A stretch of DNA of 64,000 bases from Rhodococcus sp. 06-235-1A (GCF_002258785.1 NZ_NOYI01000013.1:124001-188000); one strand, 5' to 3'; shown: positions 40,323 to 51,897, counted from the stretch's first letter. A program made the numbers and translations. Notes: a model not told the origin generated them from the sequence alone.

Positions 40323-40337
40323 ACCTCATAGTGAGGT
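40323..40337. promoter_or_regulatory. MarR-type palindromic operator
   Basis: ACCTCA-TAG-TGAGGT, a perfect 15-bp palindrome located 30 bp from the marR ATG and 55 bp before the exporter's start. It is probably bound by the adjacent MarR protein. Confidence 0.65.
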
Positions 40338-40391
40338 AACCTCTGCATATTGCTTCAGCGACTCTGCACTTCAACTTCTCCGGAGGTCTAC

Positions 40392-42188
40392 TTGGAACGC
40401 CGACCCGAACGTTCTCTCCCCGCAGCCGATCCAGCACCCGCTCGTCGAGTCCTGGCTCTCTTCACGCCGTACCGGCGCAAGATCGCAGTCGTCAGCGCGA
40501 TCATCGTTGCCAGCGCGATCATTGCGCTGGCGTCTCCCTTACTTCTCCGCGAACTCCTCGATCATGCAATCCCTGATCGCGACGTCACCCTCGTCAGCCT
40601 CATCGCACTCGGCATGATCGCAGTTGCAGTCGCCACCAACACTCTCGGCGTCGTACAGACCTGGATGTCCAACGGCGTCGGTCAGCAACTCATGCACGAT
40701 CTACGCGTGCAGGTCTACTCGCACCTGCAACGCCAATCCCTCGGTTTCTTCGCACGCACCCGTACCGGCGAGGTGCAATCACGGATCGCCAACGACATCG
40801 GCGGCATGCAGTCCGTCGTCACCAACACCGCCACGTCCATTGCGCAGAACGCGACCACCGTCGCCGCGACGGTCGTCGCCCTCTTCCTGCTCGACTGGAA
40901 GCTCGCGACCTTTTCGTTGATCATCCTGCCCGTCTTCGTTCGCGTCGCCCGCCGCATCGGCGACGAGCGTCGCAAAATTTCGACGAAGCGGCAGAAGCTG
41001 CTCAGCGACCTCTCGGTGCGGATCGAGGAATCCCTCTCTGTCAGCGGCATTCTGCTGGGTAAGACCACTGGTTCCGCACAGGTGTTGACCGAGAAGTTCG
41101 CCGACCGATCCCACGAAGTGGCCGGCGTCGAGCTCGCAGCGATGATGGCGGGTAAGTGGCGGATGGCCACCATCCAGATCAGCTTCGCCGTCATGCCTGC
41201 CCTGGTGTACTGGTTCGCCGGTATCACCATCGGTCAGGGAAGTGCGTTGACGATCGGTACCCTGGTCGCCTTCACCGCTCTGCAGACTCAATTGTTCCGG
41301 CCCACCATGCAGTTGCTCAACACCGGGGTCGAGGTGCAGGCCTCGCTCGCCCTCTTCGGGCGGGTGTTCGAATACCTCGATCTGCCGATCGACGTAGCCG
41401 AGCCCGAGCATCCGGTGACACTGACCCGCGAGGCGGTCCACGGCGACGTCGCCTTCCGCGGCGTCGACTTCACCTATGCCGCGGCGACAATTCCGACCTT
41501 GAGGAACATCGACCTCGACGTCCCGGCCGGCAGTACCCTCGCCCTCGTCGGCGCAACCGGTTCGGGCAAGACAACTTTGGGCTATCTCGTTGCGCGGCTG
41601 CATGATCCGTCGTCAGGATCGGTGACCATCGACGGTATCGACCTGCGAGAGATGGCGTCGGAGAACATTGCCGACCTCGTCGGCGTCGTCTCTCAGGAGA
41701 CGTACCTGTTTCATGCCACGATTCGGGAGAACCTGCGATTCGCCAAACCCGATGCCACCGACGCGGAGATTTTCGCCGCCGCCCGAACGGCACAGATCCA
41801 CGATTTCATCGACGGCCTCCACGACGGCTACGACACGATGGTCGGCGAGCGCGGCTACCGATTCTCCGGCGGTGAGAAGCAGCGCATCGCGATTGCCCGA
41901 ACCGTGCTGCGCAACCCGCCGATTCTGGTGCTCGACGAAGCGACCAGTGCCCTCGACAATCGCACCGAACGCGCAGTGCAAACGGCGCTCGACGGATTGA
42001 TGAACGGGCGAACGACCATCCTGATCGCGCATCGGTTGTCCACAGTGCGCTCCGCGGATCGCATCGCCGTCCTCGACCACGGTGTCGTGCGTGAGGTCGG
42101 AAGCCACGAGTCCCTGTTGGAGAGCGACGGCATGTACGCCCAATTGATAAGGGCCGCAGACGATGTCGTGGACAGTATTGCGGCATGA
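40392..42188 (+). CDS. ABC exporter, fused membrane and ATPase domains
   Basis: 598 residues, half-transporter of the MsbA/LmrA type: six TM helices (about 30-310) then an ATPase domain with Walker A GATGSGKTT, Q-loop SQETYLF, signature FSGGEKQRIAIAR, Walker B ILVLDEATSAL and the H-loop IAHRLS. It presumably homodimerises and exports a lipid or drug. The TTG at 40392 has GGAGG 5-6 nt upstream and begins LERRPERSL; an upstream TTG (40350) would overlap the operator side. Regulated by the divergent MarR (inference). Confidence 0.92.
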   Translation: MERRPERSLPAADPAPARRVLALFTPYRRKIAVVSAIIVASAIIALASPLLLRELLDHAIPDRDVTLVSLIALGMIAVAVATNTLGVVQTWMSNGVGQQLMHDLRVQVYSHLQRQSLGFFARTRTGEVQSRIANDIGGMQSVVTNTATSIAQNATTVAATVVALFLLDWKLATFSLIILPVFVRVARRIGDERRKISTKRQKLLSDLSVRIEESLSVSGILLGKTTGSAQVLTEKFADRSHEVAGVELAAMMAGKWRMATIQISFAVMPALVYWFAGITIGQGSALTIGTLVAFTALQTQLFRPTMQLLNTGVEVQASLALFGRVFEYLDLPIDVAEPEHPVTLTREAVHGDVAFRGVDFTYAAATIPTLRNIDLDVPAGSTLALVGATGSGKTTLGYLVARLHDPSSGSVTIDGIDLREMASENIADLVGVVSQETYLFHATIRENLRFAKPDATDAEIFAAARTAQIHDFIDGLHDGYDTMVGERGYRFSGGEKQRIAIARTVLRNPPILVLDEATSALDNRTERAVQTALDGLMNGRTTILIAHRLSTVRSADRIAVLDHGVVREVGSHESLLESDGMYAQLIRAADDVVDSIAA

Positions 42189-42198
42189 GCGAGTCCGG

Positions 42199-42831
42199 GT
42201 GATCTCACTGCGGACCATCGCGGGCCGCGTCGAATGCGAGACCGAGATCAAGAGGTCCAGGTTCGTCGCAGTCGTCGACCGCGCGGCCACCGAAGGAGAG
42301 GCGCGAGCGGTGATCGAGACAGCTCGCAAGGCCGATCCTGCTGCCGGACATCACTGTTCGGCGTTCATCGTGGACGCGTCGTTCACCGATCCGCGCATCG
42401 AGCGATCCAACGACGACGGCGAACCCGGTGGCACGGCAGGGATGCCGATGCTCGAGGTGCTGCGTGGGCATCACCTGACGAACGTCGTCGCAGTGGTCAG
42501 TCGATATTTCGGTGGAACCAAGCTGGGTACCGGTGGTCTGGCCCGCGCCTACTCCGGCGCGGTGGTCGAGGCACTGTCGCACGCGACGTTTCTCACCCGG
42601 GAGCGACGCGAGATCATGACTCTCGAACTCGACCACGCCGAGGTCGGTCGCGTGGAATCGGAATTGCGTGGCCACGGAGTTCTCGTGGTCGGTACCTCCT
42701 ACGCGGCGCGTGCGGTGCTGACCGTTGCGGTTGCCGACGCCGACTCGACTGCTGCACTGGTTGCTTCGCTCACCGCCGGTCGCGTGGTTCCGGTGCGTAG
42801 CGGGCTGATGTACGCCGAGGTTCCCGAATAG
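42199..42831 (+). CDS. YigZ/IMPACT-family protein (UPF0029)
   Basis: 210 residues. N-terminal UPF0029 domain with EIKRSRFVAVV, HHCSAFIVD, SNDDGEPGGTAG and RYFGGTKLGTGGLARAY, followed by a DUF1949-like C-terminal domain. The relatives are thought to act around translation or proteolysis (IMPACT binds Gcn1 in eukaryotes); the bacterial role is not settled. GTG 42199 begins the domain; GTG 42163 overlapping the exporter gene is an alternative. It starts 10 bp after the exporter stop. Confidence 0.87.
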   Translation: MISLRTIAGRVECETEIKRSRFVAVVDRAATEGEARAVIETARKADPAAGHHCSAFIVDASFTDPRIERSNDDGEPGGTAGMPMLEVLRGHHLTNVVAVVSRYFGGTKLGTGGLARAYSGAVVEALSHATFLTRERREIMTLELDHAEVGRVESELRGHGVLVVGTSYAARAVLTVAVADADSTAALVASLTAGRVVPVRSGLMYAEVPE

Positions 42832-42879
42832 CACAGACCGCCGACATTCTCGGGTCGACCCGGCTCCGAATCGGGCACT

Positions 42880-42907
42880 TCATCCACAGGCCGGGCCGTT
42901 GTCCACA
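42880..42907. promoter_or_regulatory. Two DnaA-box-like sequences before ssb
   Basis: TTGTCCACA (42899-42907) exactly matches the actinobacterial DnaA box; TCATCCACA (42880-42888) is a one-mismatch relative of TTATCCACA. Both are in the 166-bp gap before the SSB gene. Confidence 0.4.
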
Positions 42908-42997
42908 TTTTGCGAACACGTTCACCACGGACGTTCTCCGCGTAGCAGTGTCGATCTCGATCGCAATCACGCGATGACGAATCGAGAGGAAGACATC

Positions 42998-43483
42998 ATG
43001 TACGAGGCACAATGCGCCGTGGTCGGCACAGTCATCACCAATCCGGTCAAGCGGTCCACGCCCACCGGCGACGAGGTGCTCAGCTTCCGGATGGCCAGCA
43101 ACGCCAGGCGTCAGGATCGCACCACCGGCGAGTGGACCGACGGCGGCACGCTGTATCTGACGGTCACGTGCTGGCGTCGTCTGGTGCGTGGAGTCGGAGC
43201 GTCGTTGATGAAGGGCGACCCGATCATCGCGTACGGGCAGCTGCGCACCAACGAGTACACCAATCGTGACGGCGTCGAGCGGTCCGATCTCGAGATGCGG
43301 GCCAGTGCCGTCGGACCGGATCTCTCGCGCTGCAACGTGTCGATCCATCGAACGAAAGCGGTGGCACCGGAGACGGCTTCGGACGGCGATCCAGGAGCGA
43401 CGGAACCGCTCGACAGCGATCGGGAGTCGGTCGAGGACCGCGAATCCGTCGACGACGAGATTCGAGAGTCGGTCCTCGCCTGA
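42998..43483 (+). CDS. ssb: Single-stranded DNA-binding protein, second (SsbB-type) paralogue
   Basis: 161 residues. OB-fold SSB domain (MYEAQCAVVGTVITNPVKR, SFRMASNARRQDR, LTVTCWRRLVRGVGASLMKGDPIIAYGQLRT), then an acidic tail (SDGDPGATEPLDSDRESVED). It lacks the DDxPF tip that recruits repair partners in the main SSB, consistent with the accessory mycobacterial SSBb (Rv2478c). The ATG at 42998 has GAGAGGA 7 nt upstream; an earlier ATG at 42974 was rejected. It is the first gene of the Mtb-like block, with ettA following. Confidence 0.9.
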   Translation: MYEAQCAVVGTVITNPVKRSTPTGDEVLSFRMASNARRQDRTTGEWTDGGTLYLTVTCWRRLVRGVGASLMKGDPIIAYGQLRTNEYTNRDGVERSDLEMRASAVGPDLSRCNVSIHRTKAVAPETASDGDPGATEPLDSDRESVEDRESVDDEIRESVLA

Positions 43484-43609
43484 GGGACTGCCTGCATCCG
43501 TCGTCCACGCCGCATCGGAGCCTCCGATCGGGGCCGGACGGCGGATGTGGGCTCGGCACCTTCTCGGGCGATGGTGTTCGGACGCGCTCGCACCGATAAG
43601 CTGGGCGTC

Positions 43610-45289
<1,680 letters not shown>

Positions 45290-45290
45290 C

Positions 45291-45716
45291 ATGTCGGGAA
45301 AGACCTTCACCTACACACTCCAGGTGCGGTGGGGTGATTCCGACCGCCTCGGTCACGTCAACAACACCCGCTTCGTCGAATACCTCCAGGAGGGCCGCGT
45401 TCAGTTTCTGAACGCGGTCCTGGGAGGTTCGGAGCGACGGGGTGCCGCGGTGGTGCGCAAGCTGACCACCGATTTTCTGCATCCGATTCTCGACGACTCG
45501 GGTCCGCTGACGATCGAACTGTGGGTCACTCGGATCGGGAACACCTCGTACGGCGTCGAGCATGTGGTCACCGACCGCGATGGAACGGTCTGCGCGAGGG
45601 CGGAGGCGCTGATGGTTGCCTTCGATCTCACAACCTCCTCATCTCGCGCTCTGAGCGAGGACGAGCGACGTCTCCTCACGGAGTATCTCGTCGCCGGAAT
45701 CGAGTCCCCGGAATAG
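45291..45716 (+). CDS. Acyl-CoA thioesterase (4HBT hotdog)
   Basis: 141 residues, hotdog-fold thioesterase. VRWGDSDRLGHVNNTRFVEYLQEGRV carries the Asp/Asn active-site region of 4-hydroxybenzoyl-CoA thioesterase-like proteins. Its start is one base after the ettA stop, so it is co-transcribed. It hydrolyses a short or aromatic acyl-CoA, identity unknown. A related hotdog gene lies after the glutamate dehydrogenase. Confidence 0.88.
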   Translation: MSGKTFTYTLQVRWGDSDRLGHVNNTRFVEYLQEGRVQFLNAVLGGSERRGAAVVRKLTTDFLHPILDDSGPLTIELWVTRIGNTSYGVEHVVTDRDGTVCARAEALMVAFDLTTSSSRALSEDERRLLTEYLVAGIESPE

Positions 45717-45841
45717 TTCGCCGCGCTGGGTCTGCAAGGTCACTGCGGTAATCGAGTCTTCGACACTAAGGTCGAGGAGTCATCGACGACCGGCGATCGG
45801 CGGGCGTCGGGAAAATCCTCACGAGGGAGTACTCGAACACC

Positions 45842-48800
45842 ATGCCGCGCTCGCTGGATCCGACCGACACCGACTGGGCCGACGGGCTCGACCACCGACT
45901 TGTCGCCGAGCTGGCGACCCTGCGCACCGAGTACTTCGAGCACGTGGACACCACCGCTGTCGGATCCTCCGCATACACACCCGACAGCACGTCTTTCCAC
46001 CGGCACGTCCGATTGGCCTCCCAACGCCGTCCGCAGACTGCGAACGTCGTGGTTCACCGGCCGAGCGAATCGGGTTCTGCCGCCCATCAGGCCGCGGGTA
46101 GCTACTTGCAGATCGTCACCGACGACATGCCGCTTCTCGTCGAGTCGATCATCTCGCTGCTGTCCCGGCTCGGCATCGAATACACCGATGTGGTTCACCC
46201 GATTCTGTCGGTCGCTCGCGATGGCGACGGAGTGCTGACAGGTCTGAGCGCGAGCGGGTCACGCGAGTCCTGGATCCACGTGCAGCTGCATCCCTCCACC
46301 TCCGACGACGCCGTCGCCCGACTCGAGTCGGAGGCGAGTCGTGTCCTGGCCGATGTGCGGCAGGTCGTCGGCGACACGGATCGAATGCGTCGAGTACAGG
46401 CCGAGGTTGCCGATCTCCTCGACGGTGCGGCCCAGCGGATGGATGACGGTGAGTCCGACATCGCCGTCGACCATCGCGACGCGGCCGCCTTGCTGCGTTG
46501 GCTCGGCGACGGCCACTACACGTTGCTGGGGTATCGGCGATACCGGATCGGCGGCGTCGACGGTGCGCGGACGGCCACCGGCGAGGAGTCGAGCAGCCTC
46601 GGTGTGTTGCGCGACGCAGCGCACGACGTGGACGTTGCGGAACCGCTCGGTGAGCGCGACCTCGTCGCCCTGACGCAGGGAGCGAGTCCGGCCACGGTGC
46701 ACCGCGCCGTCTACCCCTACTTCGTCAGTGTTCTCGACGCCGAGAACTCCGCCGAACACCGCTTCGTCGGCGTGTTCACCGTGACCGCCCTGCACGAGAA
46801 CGTGCTCGACATTCCGGTGATCGAGCGTCGGGTGCGCTCGGTGATCGCGCGGGCCGGCCACGATCTCGGGTCGTTCTCGGGTCAGGCCATGCTCGAAGTG
46901 CTGCAGTCCATGCCGCGTTCGGAACTCTTCGCCACCTCGGCGACCTGGTTGTTCGAGACCGCGAGTGCTGTTCTGGCACTGGGCCGTCGGCGCAAGGTCA
47001 AGTTGTTCGTCCGGCCCGATACGGGCGGTTCGTTCGTCTCGGCTCTGGTGTATCTACCGAGGGATCGCTACACCACCCGTGTTCGCCTCGCCATTCAGGA
47101 TCGGTTGCTCCGCGAACTGGGCGGTACCTCTCTCGACTACACAGCGCGGGTCACGGAATCGGACCTGGCACTGCTGCACGTGACGGTGCGTCGCGCAGCA
47201 GGAACCGCCGTGCCGGAACTGTCGGCCGAGGACATCACTCGGATCGAAGCCGCCCTGACCGAGACCACCAGAACCTGGGAGGATTCCCTCGGCGACGCCG
47301 TTTCCCTCGACCGCACGGTCGACCCGCTGCGGATTCAGCGGTACACCGAGGCGTTCCCCGAGGCCTACAAGCAGGATTTCCGTCCGGCTCGGGCCGTGAC
47401 CGACATTGCTCGCCTCGAAGCGCTCGGCGACGAGTCGATCGACATGCAGCTCTATCGCAACGAGCAGTCAGCTGTGGGAAGCTGGCGTTTCTCGCTGTAC
47501 ATCGGCGGCGCGGGCGTCTCCCTGTCGCAGGTGTTGCCCATCCTGCAGAGCCTCGGCGTCGAGGTCGACGACGAACGACCGTACCCCGTCGTGCGGCCGG
47601 ACGGAATGTCCTGCTGGATCTACGATTTCGGGCTCTCCGCTTCTCGCGAGATGCTGCGCTCGGCAATCGACGGTGACATCGACGCGGAGTTGTCCGAGGC
47701 AGGCACCGCCGATCGCGAGAGCCGAGTGCAGCACCGGTTCACCGACGCGTTCGCCGCAGTGTGGAGCGGGCAGGCCGAGGCGGACCGGTTCAACGAGCTG
47801 GTCATGCGCTCCGGCCTGCACTGGCGGCAGGCAGTGGTGTTGCGCGCGTACGCGAAGTATCTGCGGCAGGCCGGCTTTCCCTACAGTCAGTTCAACATCG
47901 AAGGTGTGCTGCTGACGCATCCGCGCACTGCCCGGCTACTGGTCGGGTTGTTCGAGGCGCAGTTCGATCCCGATGCGAGCTCGGAGGAGCGCGCGCAGTC
48001 GATCGGCACCCAGCTGGGGGAATTGATCGACGAGGTCGTCAGTCTCGACGCCGACCGAATTCTGCGCAGTATGTTCGAGCTGATCCGCGCGACCTTGCGA
48101 ACCAACTACTTCGTGGTGGGAGTAAACGGCGAACATCGCGAGTACCTCTCGCTCAAGTTCGATCCGCAGTCGATCGCCGAATTGCCCAAGCCGAAGCCGA
48201 AATTCGAGATCTTCGTGTACTCGCCCCGCGTCGAAGGTGTGCACCTGCGGTTCGGGGCGGTGGCCCGCGGCGGACTGCGCTGGTCGGATCGACGTGAGGA
48301 CTTCCGCACCGAGATCCTCGGACTCGCCAAAGCCCAGATGGTCAAGAACGCCGTCATCGTTCCGGTCGGGGCCAAGGGTGGATTCGTCGTCAAGCGGCCT
48401 CCGGTCGTGACCGGTGACGCCGATCGAGATCGTCAGGCCCATGCCGAGGAGGGCAAGGCCTGCTACCGCCTGTTCATCGCCGGGCTGCTCGACATCACCG
48501 ACAATCTCGACCGCGCAACCGGAACGGTCACGGTTCCCACCGGCGTCGTGCGCCGCGACGGAGACGACACCTATCTCGTCGTTGCCGCGGACAAAGGCAC
48601 CGCGACATTCTCCGACATGGCCAACGACGTGGCCGCGAAGTACGGCTTCTGGCTCGGCGACGCCTTCGCATCCGGTGGGTCTGCCGGCTACGACCACAAA
48701 GCCATGGGCATCACCGCCAAGGGCGCATGGGAGAGCGTCAAACGGCACTTCCGCGAGCTCGGAATCGACACGCAGAGTCAGGATTTCACCGTCGTGGGTG

Positions 48801-50680
48801 TCGGAGACATGAGCGGCGACGTCTTCGGGAACGGCATGTTGCTCAGTCGGCACATTCGCCTGCTCGCCGCGTTCGATCACCGGCACATCTTTCTGGACCC
48901 CGATCCCGAGCGGGAATCCGCGTACGCCGAGCGGGAGCGGTTGTTCGCACTGCCGCGGTCGTCGTGGGCGGACTACGACACCTCGCTCATCAGTGCGGGC
49001 GGCGGCGTGTGGGAGCGGACGCGCAAGTCGGTCCCGATCAGTGCGGCGGCTCGCGCGGCACTGGGGCTGGGGGATTCGGTGGACGCGTTGTCTCCGCCAG
49101 AGCTGGTGAACGCGATATTGAAGGCTCCGACCGATCTGTTGTGGAACGGCGGGATCGGCACGTACATCAAGGCGTCGACGGAGACCAACGGCGAGGTCGG
49201 TGACAAGGCGAACGACGCGGTTCGGGTCGACGGCGTCGATGTGCGTGCCGCAGTGGTGGGGGAGGGCGGCAACCTCGGTGCCACCGCGTTGGGCCGTATC
49301 GAATACGCCGCAGCCGGAGGCAAGATCAACACCGATGCCGTCGACAACTCCGCGGGTGTCGACTGCTCCGACCACGAGGTCAACATCAAGATCCTGCTGG
49401 AAACGGCCATCACCAACGGCAACCTGGCACGTGAGGATCGGGACGAGCTGCTCGCGTCGATGACCGACGAGGTGGGGCGACTGGTGTTGTGGGACAACAT
49501 CATGCAGAACGAGCTGCTCGGCACGTCCAGATTCGATGCACCCAATCTCGTCACCGTGCACAGCCGGGTCATCGAAGACCTGGAAAGGCGTCGAGGCCTC
49601 GACCGAGAGCTCGAGGCGCTGCCGACAGAGGCAGAAATGCGGAAACGGAAGCAGGACGGCCGAGGGCTGACGTCGCCGGAACTCGCCACGTTGATGGCAC
49701 ATGTGAAACTCGCGTTGGAAGCGGAACTGCTCGACAGCGAGCTTCCCGACAGCGATGTCTTCGCCCCGCGGTTGCCCAAGTACTTTCCCGAACCGTTGCG
49801 GGAGCCCTACGCCGAGGCGATCAAGGCGCATCCGCTGCGGCGTCAGCTGGTGGCCACGACCCTGGCCAACGAGGCCATCGATTGCGGCGGAATCACGTTC
49901 CCCTACAGACTGACCGAGGATTCCGGTGCAGCGGGTACCGACGCCATCAGGGCGTTCGCCGCGGCCACGGAGATATTCGGACTCGACGAAGTGTGGAATG
50001 CCATCCGTGCCGCGGATGTGCCGACCGCAGTCTCGTCCGAATTGCTGCTCGAATCGCGTCGCATGCTCGATCGTGTCTCGCGCTGGCTGCTCGCCAACCG
50101 GCCACAGCCTCTGGCTGTCGGAGCGGAGATCAGTCGATACGCCGGTCAGGTGCGGGAACTGCAACCGTCGGTGTCCACGTGGATCTCCGGGCATCAGGCC
50201 AGTGATCTGGACGCCCGATCGGCGGCCGCGATCGAACGGGGCGCACCGACGGACCTGGCCAGGCGCATCTACGGCCTGCTCGACGTGTACTGCTTGCTCG
50301 ACATCATCGATATTGCCGACATCGTCGACCGAGACGGAGCCGAGGTCGCCGAGCTCTACTTCGCGCTGGATGCGCACATCGGAATCGACTGGTTGCTCAC
50401 TGCCGTGTCCAAGCTCGCTCGTGGAGATCGCTGGCACTCGTTGGCGCGCTTGGCCCTTCGTGACGACCTGTACTCCTCGCTGCGAGGAATCACGCAGGCC
50501 GTGCTTGCTGGCGGTGAACCGGACGAGTCGGTGGCGGAGAAGATCGCGGAGTGGGAGTCGACCAATTCCTCGCGCCTGGCGAGGTCGCGTGCTGCGTTGA
50601 CCGAGATCGCCGAGTCGGGGACCCTGGACTTGGCGACACTGTCGGTTGCCGCCCGCCAGGTTCGCAACATGGTGCCCTGA
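45842..50680 (+). CDS. gdh: NAD-specific glutamate dehydrogenase, giant (L_180) type
   Basis: 1612 residues, the 180-kDa class of NAD-glutamate dehydrogenase that converts glutamate to 2-oxoglutarate and ammonia, ortholog of Rv2476c. N-terminal ACT-like regulatory domains (about 90-690), then the catalytic core: FVYSPRVEGVHLRFG, GGLRWSDRREDFRTEILGL, AQMVKNAVIVPVGAKGGFVV and dinucleotide region VVGEGGNLGATALGR. The long C-terminal helical part is typical. In mycobacteria activity is controlled by GarA and PknG; this gene's partners are not here. The ATG at 45842 follows GGGAG about 12 nt away. Confidence 0.95.
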   Translation: MPRSLDPTDTDWADGLDHRLVAELATLRTEYFEHVDTTAVGSSAYTPDSTSFHRHVRLASQRRPQTANVVVHRPSESGSAAHQAAGSYLQIVTDDMPLLVESIISLLSRLGIEYTDVVHPILSVARDGDGVLTGLSASGSRESWIHVQLHPSTSDDAVARLESEASRVLADVRQVVGDTDRMRRVQAEVADLLDGAAQRMDDGESDIAVDHRDAAALLRWLGDGHYTLLGYRRYRIGGVDGARTATGEESSSLGVLRDAAHDVDVAEPLGERDLVALTQGASPATVHRAVYPYFVSVLDAENSAEHRFVGVFTVTALHENVLDIPVIERRVRSVIARAGHDLGSFSGQAMLEVLQSMPRSELFATSATWLFETASAVLALGRRRKVKLFVRPDTGGSFVSALVYLPRDRYTTRVRLAIQDRLLRELGGTSLDYTARVTESDLALLHVTVRRAAGTAVPELSAEDITRIEAALTETTRTWEDSLGDAVSLDRTVDPLRIQRYTEAFPEAYKQDFRPARAVTDIARLEALGDESIDMQLYRNEQSAVGSWRFSLYIGGAGVSLSQVLPILQSLGVEVDDERPYPVVRPDGMSCWIYDFGLSASREMLRSAIDGDIDAELSEAGTADRESRVQHRFTDAFAAVWSGQAEADRFNELVMRSGLHWRQAVVLRAYAKYLRQAGFPYSQFNIEGVLLTHPRTARLLVGLFEAQFDPDASSEERAQSIGTQLGELIDEVVSLDADRILRSMFELIRATLRTNYFVVGVNGEHREYLSLKFDPQSIAELPKPKPKFEIFVYSPRVEGVHLRFGAVARGGLRWSDRREDFRTEILGLAKAQMVKNAVIVPVGAKGGFVVKRPPVVTGDADRDRQAHAEEGKACYRLFIAGLLDITDNLDRATGTVTVPTGVVRRDGDDTYLVVAADKGTATFSDMANDVAAKYGFWLGDAFASGGSAGYDHKAMGITAKGAWESVKRHFRELGIDTQSQDFTVVGVGDMSGDVFGNGMLLSRHIRLLAAFDHRHIFLDPDPERESAYAERERLFALPRSSWADYDTSLISAGGGVWERTRKSVPISAAARAALGLGDSVDALSPPELVNAILKAPTDLLWNGGIGTYIKASTETNGEVGDKANDAVRVDGVDVRAAVVGEGGNLGATALGRIEYAAAGGKINTDAVDNSAGVDCSDHEVNIKILLETAITNGNLAREDRDELLASMTDEVGRLVLWDNIMQNELLGTSRFDAPNLVTVHSRVIEDLERRRGLDRELEALPTEAEMRKRKQDGRGLTSPELATLMAHVKLALEAELLDSELPDSDVFAPRLPKYFPEPLREPYAEAIKAHPLRRQLVATTLANEAIDCGGITFPYRLTEDSGAAGTDAIRAFAAATEIFGLDEVWNAIRAADVPTAVSSELLLESRRMLDRVSRWLLANRPQPLAVGAEISRYAGQVRELQPSVSTWISGHQASDLDARSAAAIERGAPTDLARRIYGLLDVYCLLDIIDIADIVDRDGAEVAELYFALDAHIGIDWLLTAVSKLARGDRWHSLARLALRDDLYSSLRGITQAVLAGGEPDESVAEKIAEWESTNSSRLARSRAALTEIAESGTLDLATLSVAARQVRNMVP

Positions 50681-50744
50681 CCTGCCACGTCATATCGCAG
50701 TCGCCGCAATGGACGACATTCGACCGAGAAGAGGAAACGACCAC

Positions 50745-51215
50745 GTGAGTGTGCCCGACGCCCATTTGTCCGACAAACGACCGGTAGGTGTTGCCGAACC
50801 CGTGGGCTTCCATGCCACAGTGGATGTGCGGTGGTCCGATATGGACGTGTATCAGCACATCAACCATGCCCGCATGGTCACCCTCCTCGAAGAGGCACGT
50901 ATCCCGTGGTTGTTGGTGGACGGAAGACCGACCGCGAACCTGCGGCACGGAGCGGTGATCGCCGATCTGCACGTGAAGTATCGAGGTCAGCTTCGCCACG
51001 AGGACGGCCCGCTCGATGTCTTCATGTGGATCGACGCGGTACGGGCGGTGGACTTCGTCGTCGGATACGAGGTCCGGGCCAAGGGTGCCTCGGTGGACAC
51101 CCCTGCGGCCGTGGTGGCCTCGACGCAGATCGCTGCATTCGACATCGATGCGCAGCGGTTGCGTCGGCTCACCCCGGAGGAGCGCGAGTTTCTCGTGAGC
51201 TGGCAGCGTGTATGA
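50745..51215 (+). CDS. Acyl-CoA thioesterase, 4HBT-like (Rv2475c type)
   Basis: 156 residues, hotdog fold: VDVRWSDMDVYQHINHARMVTLLEEAR with the Asp and His of the active site. Begins at GTG 50745 with GAAGAGGA about 9 nt upstream; ATG 50709 is an alternative. It overlaps the next gene's GTG by 8 bp. Position matches Rv2475c downstream of glutamate dehydrogenase in M. tuberculosis. Confidence 0.87.
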   Translation: MSVPDAHLSDKRPVGVAEPVGFHATVDVRWSDMDVYQHINHARMVTLLEEARIPWLLVDGRPTANLRHGAVIADLHVKYRGQLRHEDGPLDVFMWIDAVRAVDFVVGYEVRAKGASVDTPAAVVASTQIAAFDIDAQRLRRLTPEEREFLVSWQRV

Positions 51216-51897
51216 GCGCGTCCTGACCGTTCCCGATGCGGTCGAGCGAGAGAATCTGGCCACGTTCTGCACCAAGGCGCTGCGTCTGGACGAAGCTGCT
51301 GTGATCCGGATGCGGACGCGAACGGGCGGCAGTGTGTCCTGTTGGGCCACAACCGGTTTCGATGCTCTGGCGGCGCGAGTGATCACCGGAACCGTGGTGC
51401 CCGACGATACGTGCGCGGGTGCCGATGTGTTGTCTGCAGCTCTGCAGCAGGCGGACGACGGTGTGGTCGACCCAGGATTCTCGATGGATTCTGCATGGCG
51501 TGGCGCACTGCCGCCGGACGGCGGGTTCGAGCATCTCGACGACGTTCCGGCCCGAATCCTGGTCGGGCTCGCCCAACGCGGCGCGGCCCTGGCGAAGGAG
51601 CACGGCAGCAGTCATGGACCACCGAGTTCGCTGTTGGAACAGGAAGTGCTGCACGTCGCCGGTGACGTCGGCGAAGTGTCGATCTCGATGCGGACCGTAT
51701 TCGCCTTGACCGCAATGGGTTTCGTTCCACACAGCGGCACCGATCCCATGACCATCGATGTCGATCCCGACCGAATCGCAGCCGACGAGGTGGTCCGGGT
51801 ACGCGTATCACCGGTGTGGTTACGTCTCGACGCCCGCTACGGCTCGGTGTTCGTTCGTCGAGCGGGCCACCAGTTGTCGCTGACCGTGGAGCGCTAG
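51208..51897 (+). CDS. Conserved protein of unknown function (Rv2474c-like)
   Basis: 229 residues, no recognised domain. It begins GTG inside the thioesterase gene, so is translationally coupled. The chain is hydrophilic with no TM segments; a central AKEHGSSHGPPSSLLEQ segment and a strand-rich C-terminus (VRVRVSPVWLRLDARYGSVFV) are visible. The same neighbour order in M. tuberculosis (Rv2474c) supports it as a real gene. It shares CTAG with the convergent alpha-glucosidase stop. Confidence 0.75.
   Translation: MYERVLTVPDAVERENLATFCTKALRLDEAAVIRMRTRTGGSVSCWATTGFDALAARVITGTVVPDDTCAGADVLSAALQQADDGVVDPGFSMDSAWRGALPPDGGFEHLDDVPARILVGLAQRGAALAKEHGSSHGPPSSLLEQEVLHVAGDVGEVSISMRTVFALTAMGFVPHSGTDPMTIDVDPDRIAADEVVRVRVSPVWLRLDARYGSVFVRRAGHQLSLTVER

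Noticed and set aside
42036..42044. TTGTCCACA inside the ABC exporter gene
   Set aside because: It encodes part of the conserved H-loop region and is within chance expectation.
42185..42188. ATGA overlap as start of the YigZ gene
   Set aside because: That frame stops after five codons; the YigZ frame starts at GTG 42199.
42906..42920. SOS (LexA) box GAAC-AC-GTTC before ssb
   Set aside because: The spacer is 2 bp instead of the required 4, and flanking T/A bases do not match.
45842..50680. Long opposite-strand frames under the glutamate dehydrogenase and other GC-rich genes
   Set aside because: They are shadows of third-position GC bias without recognisable motifs.
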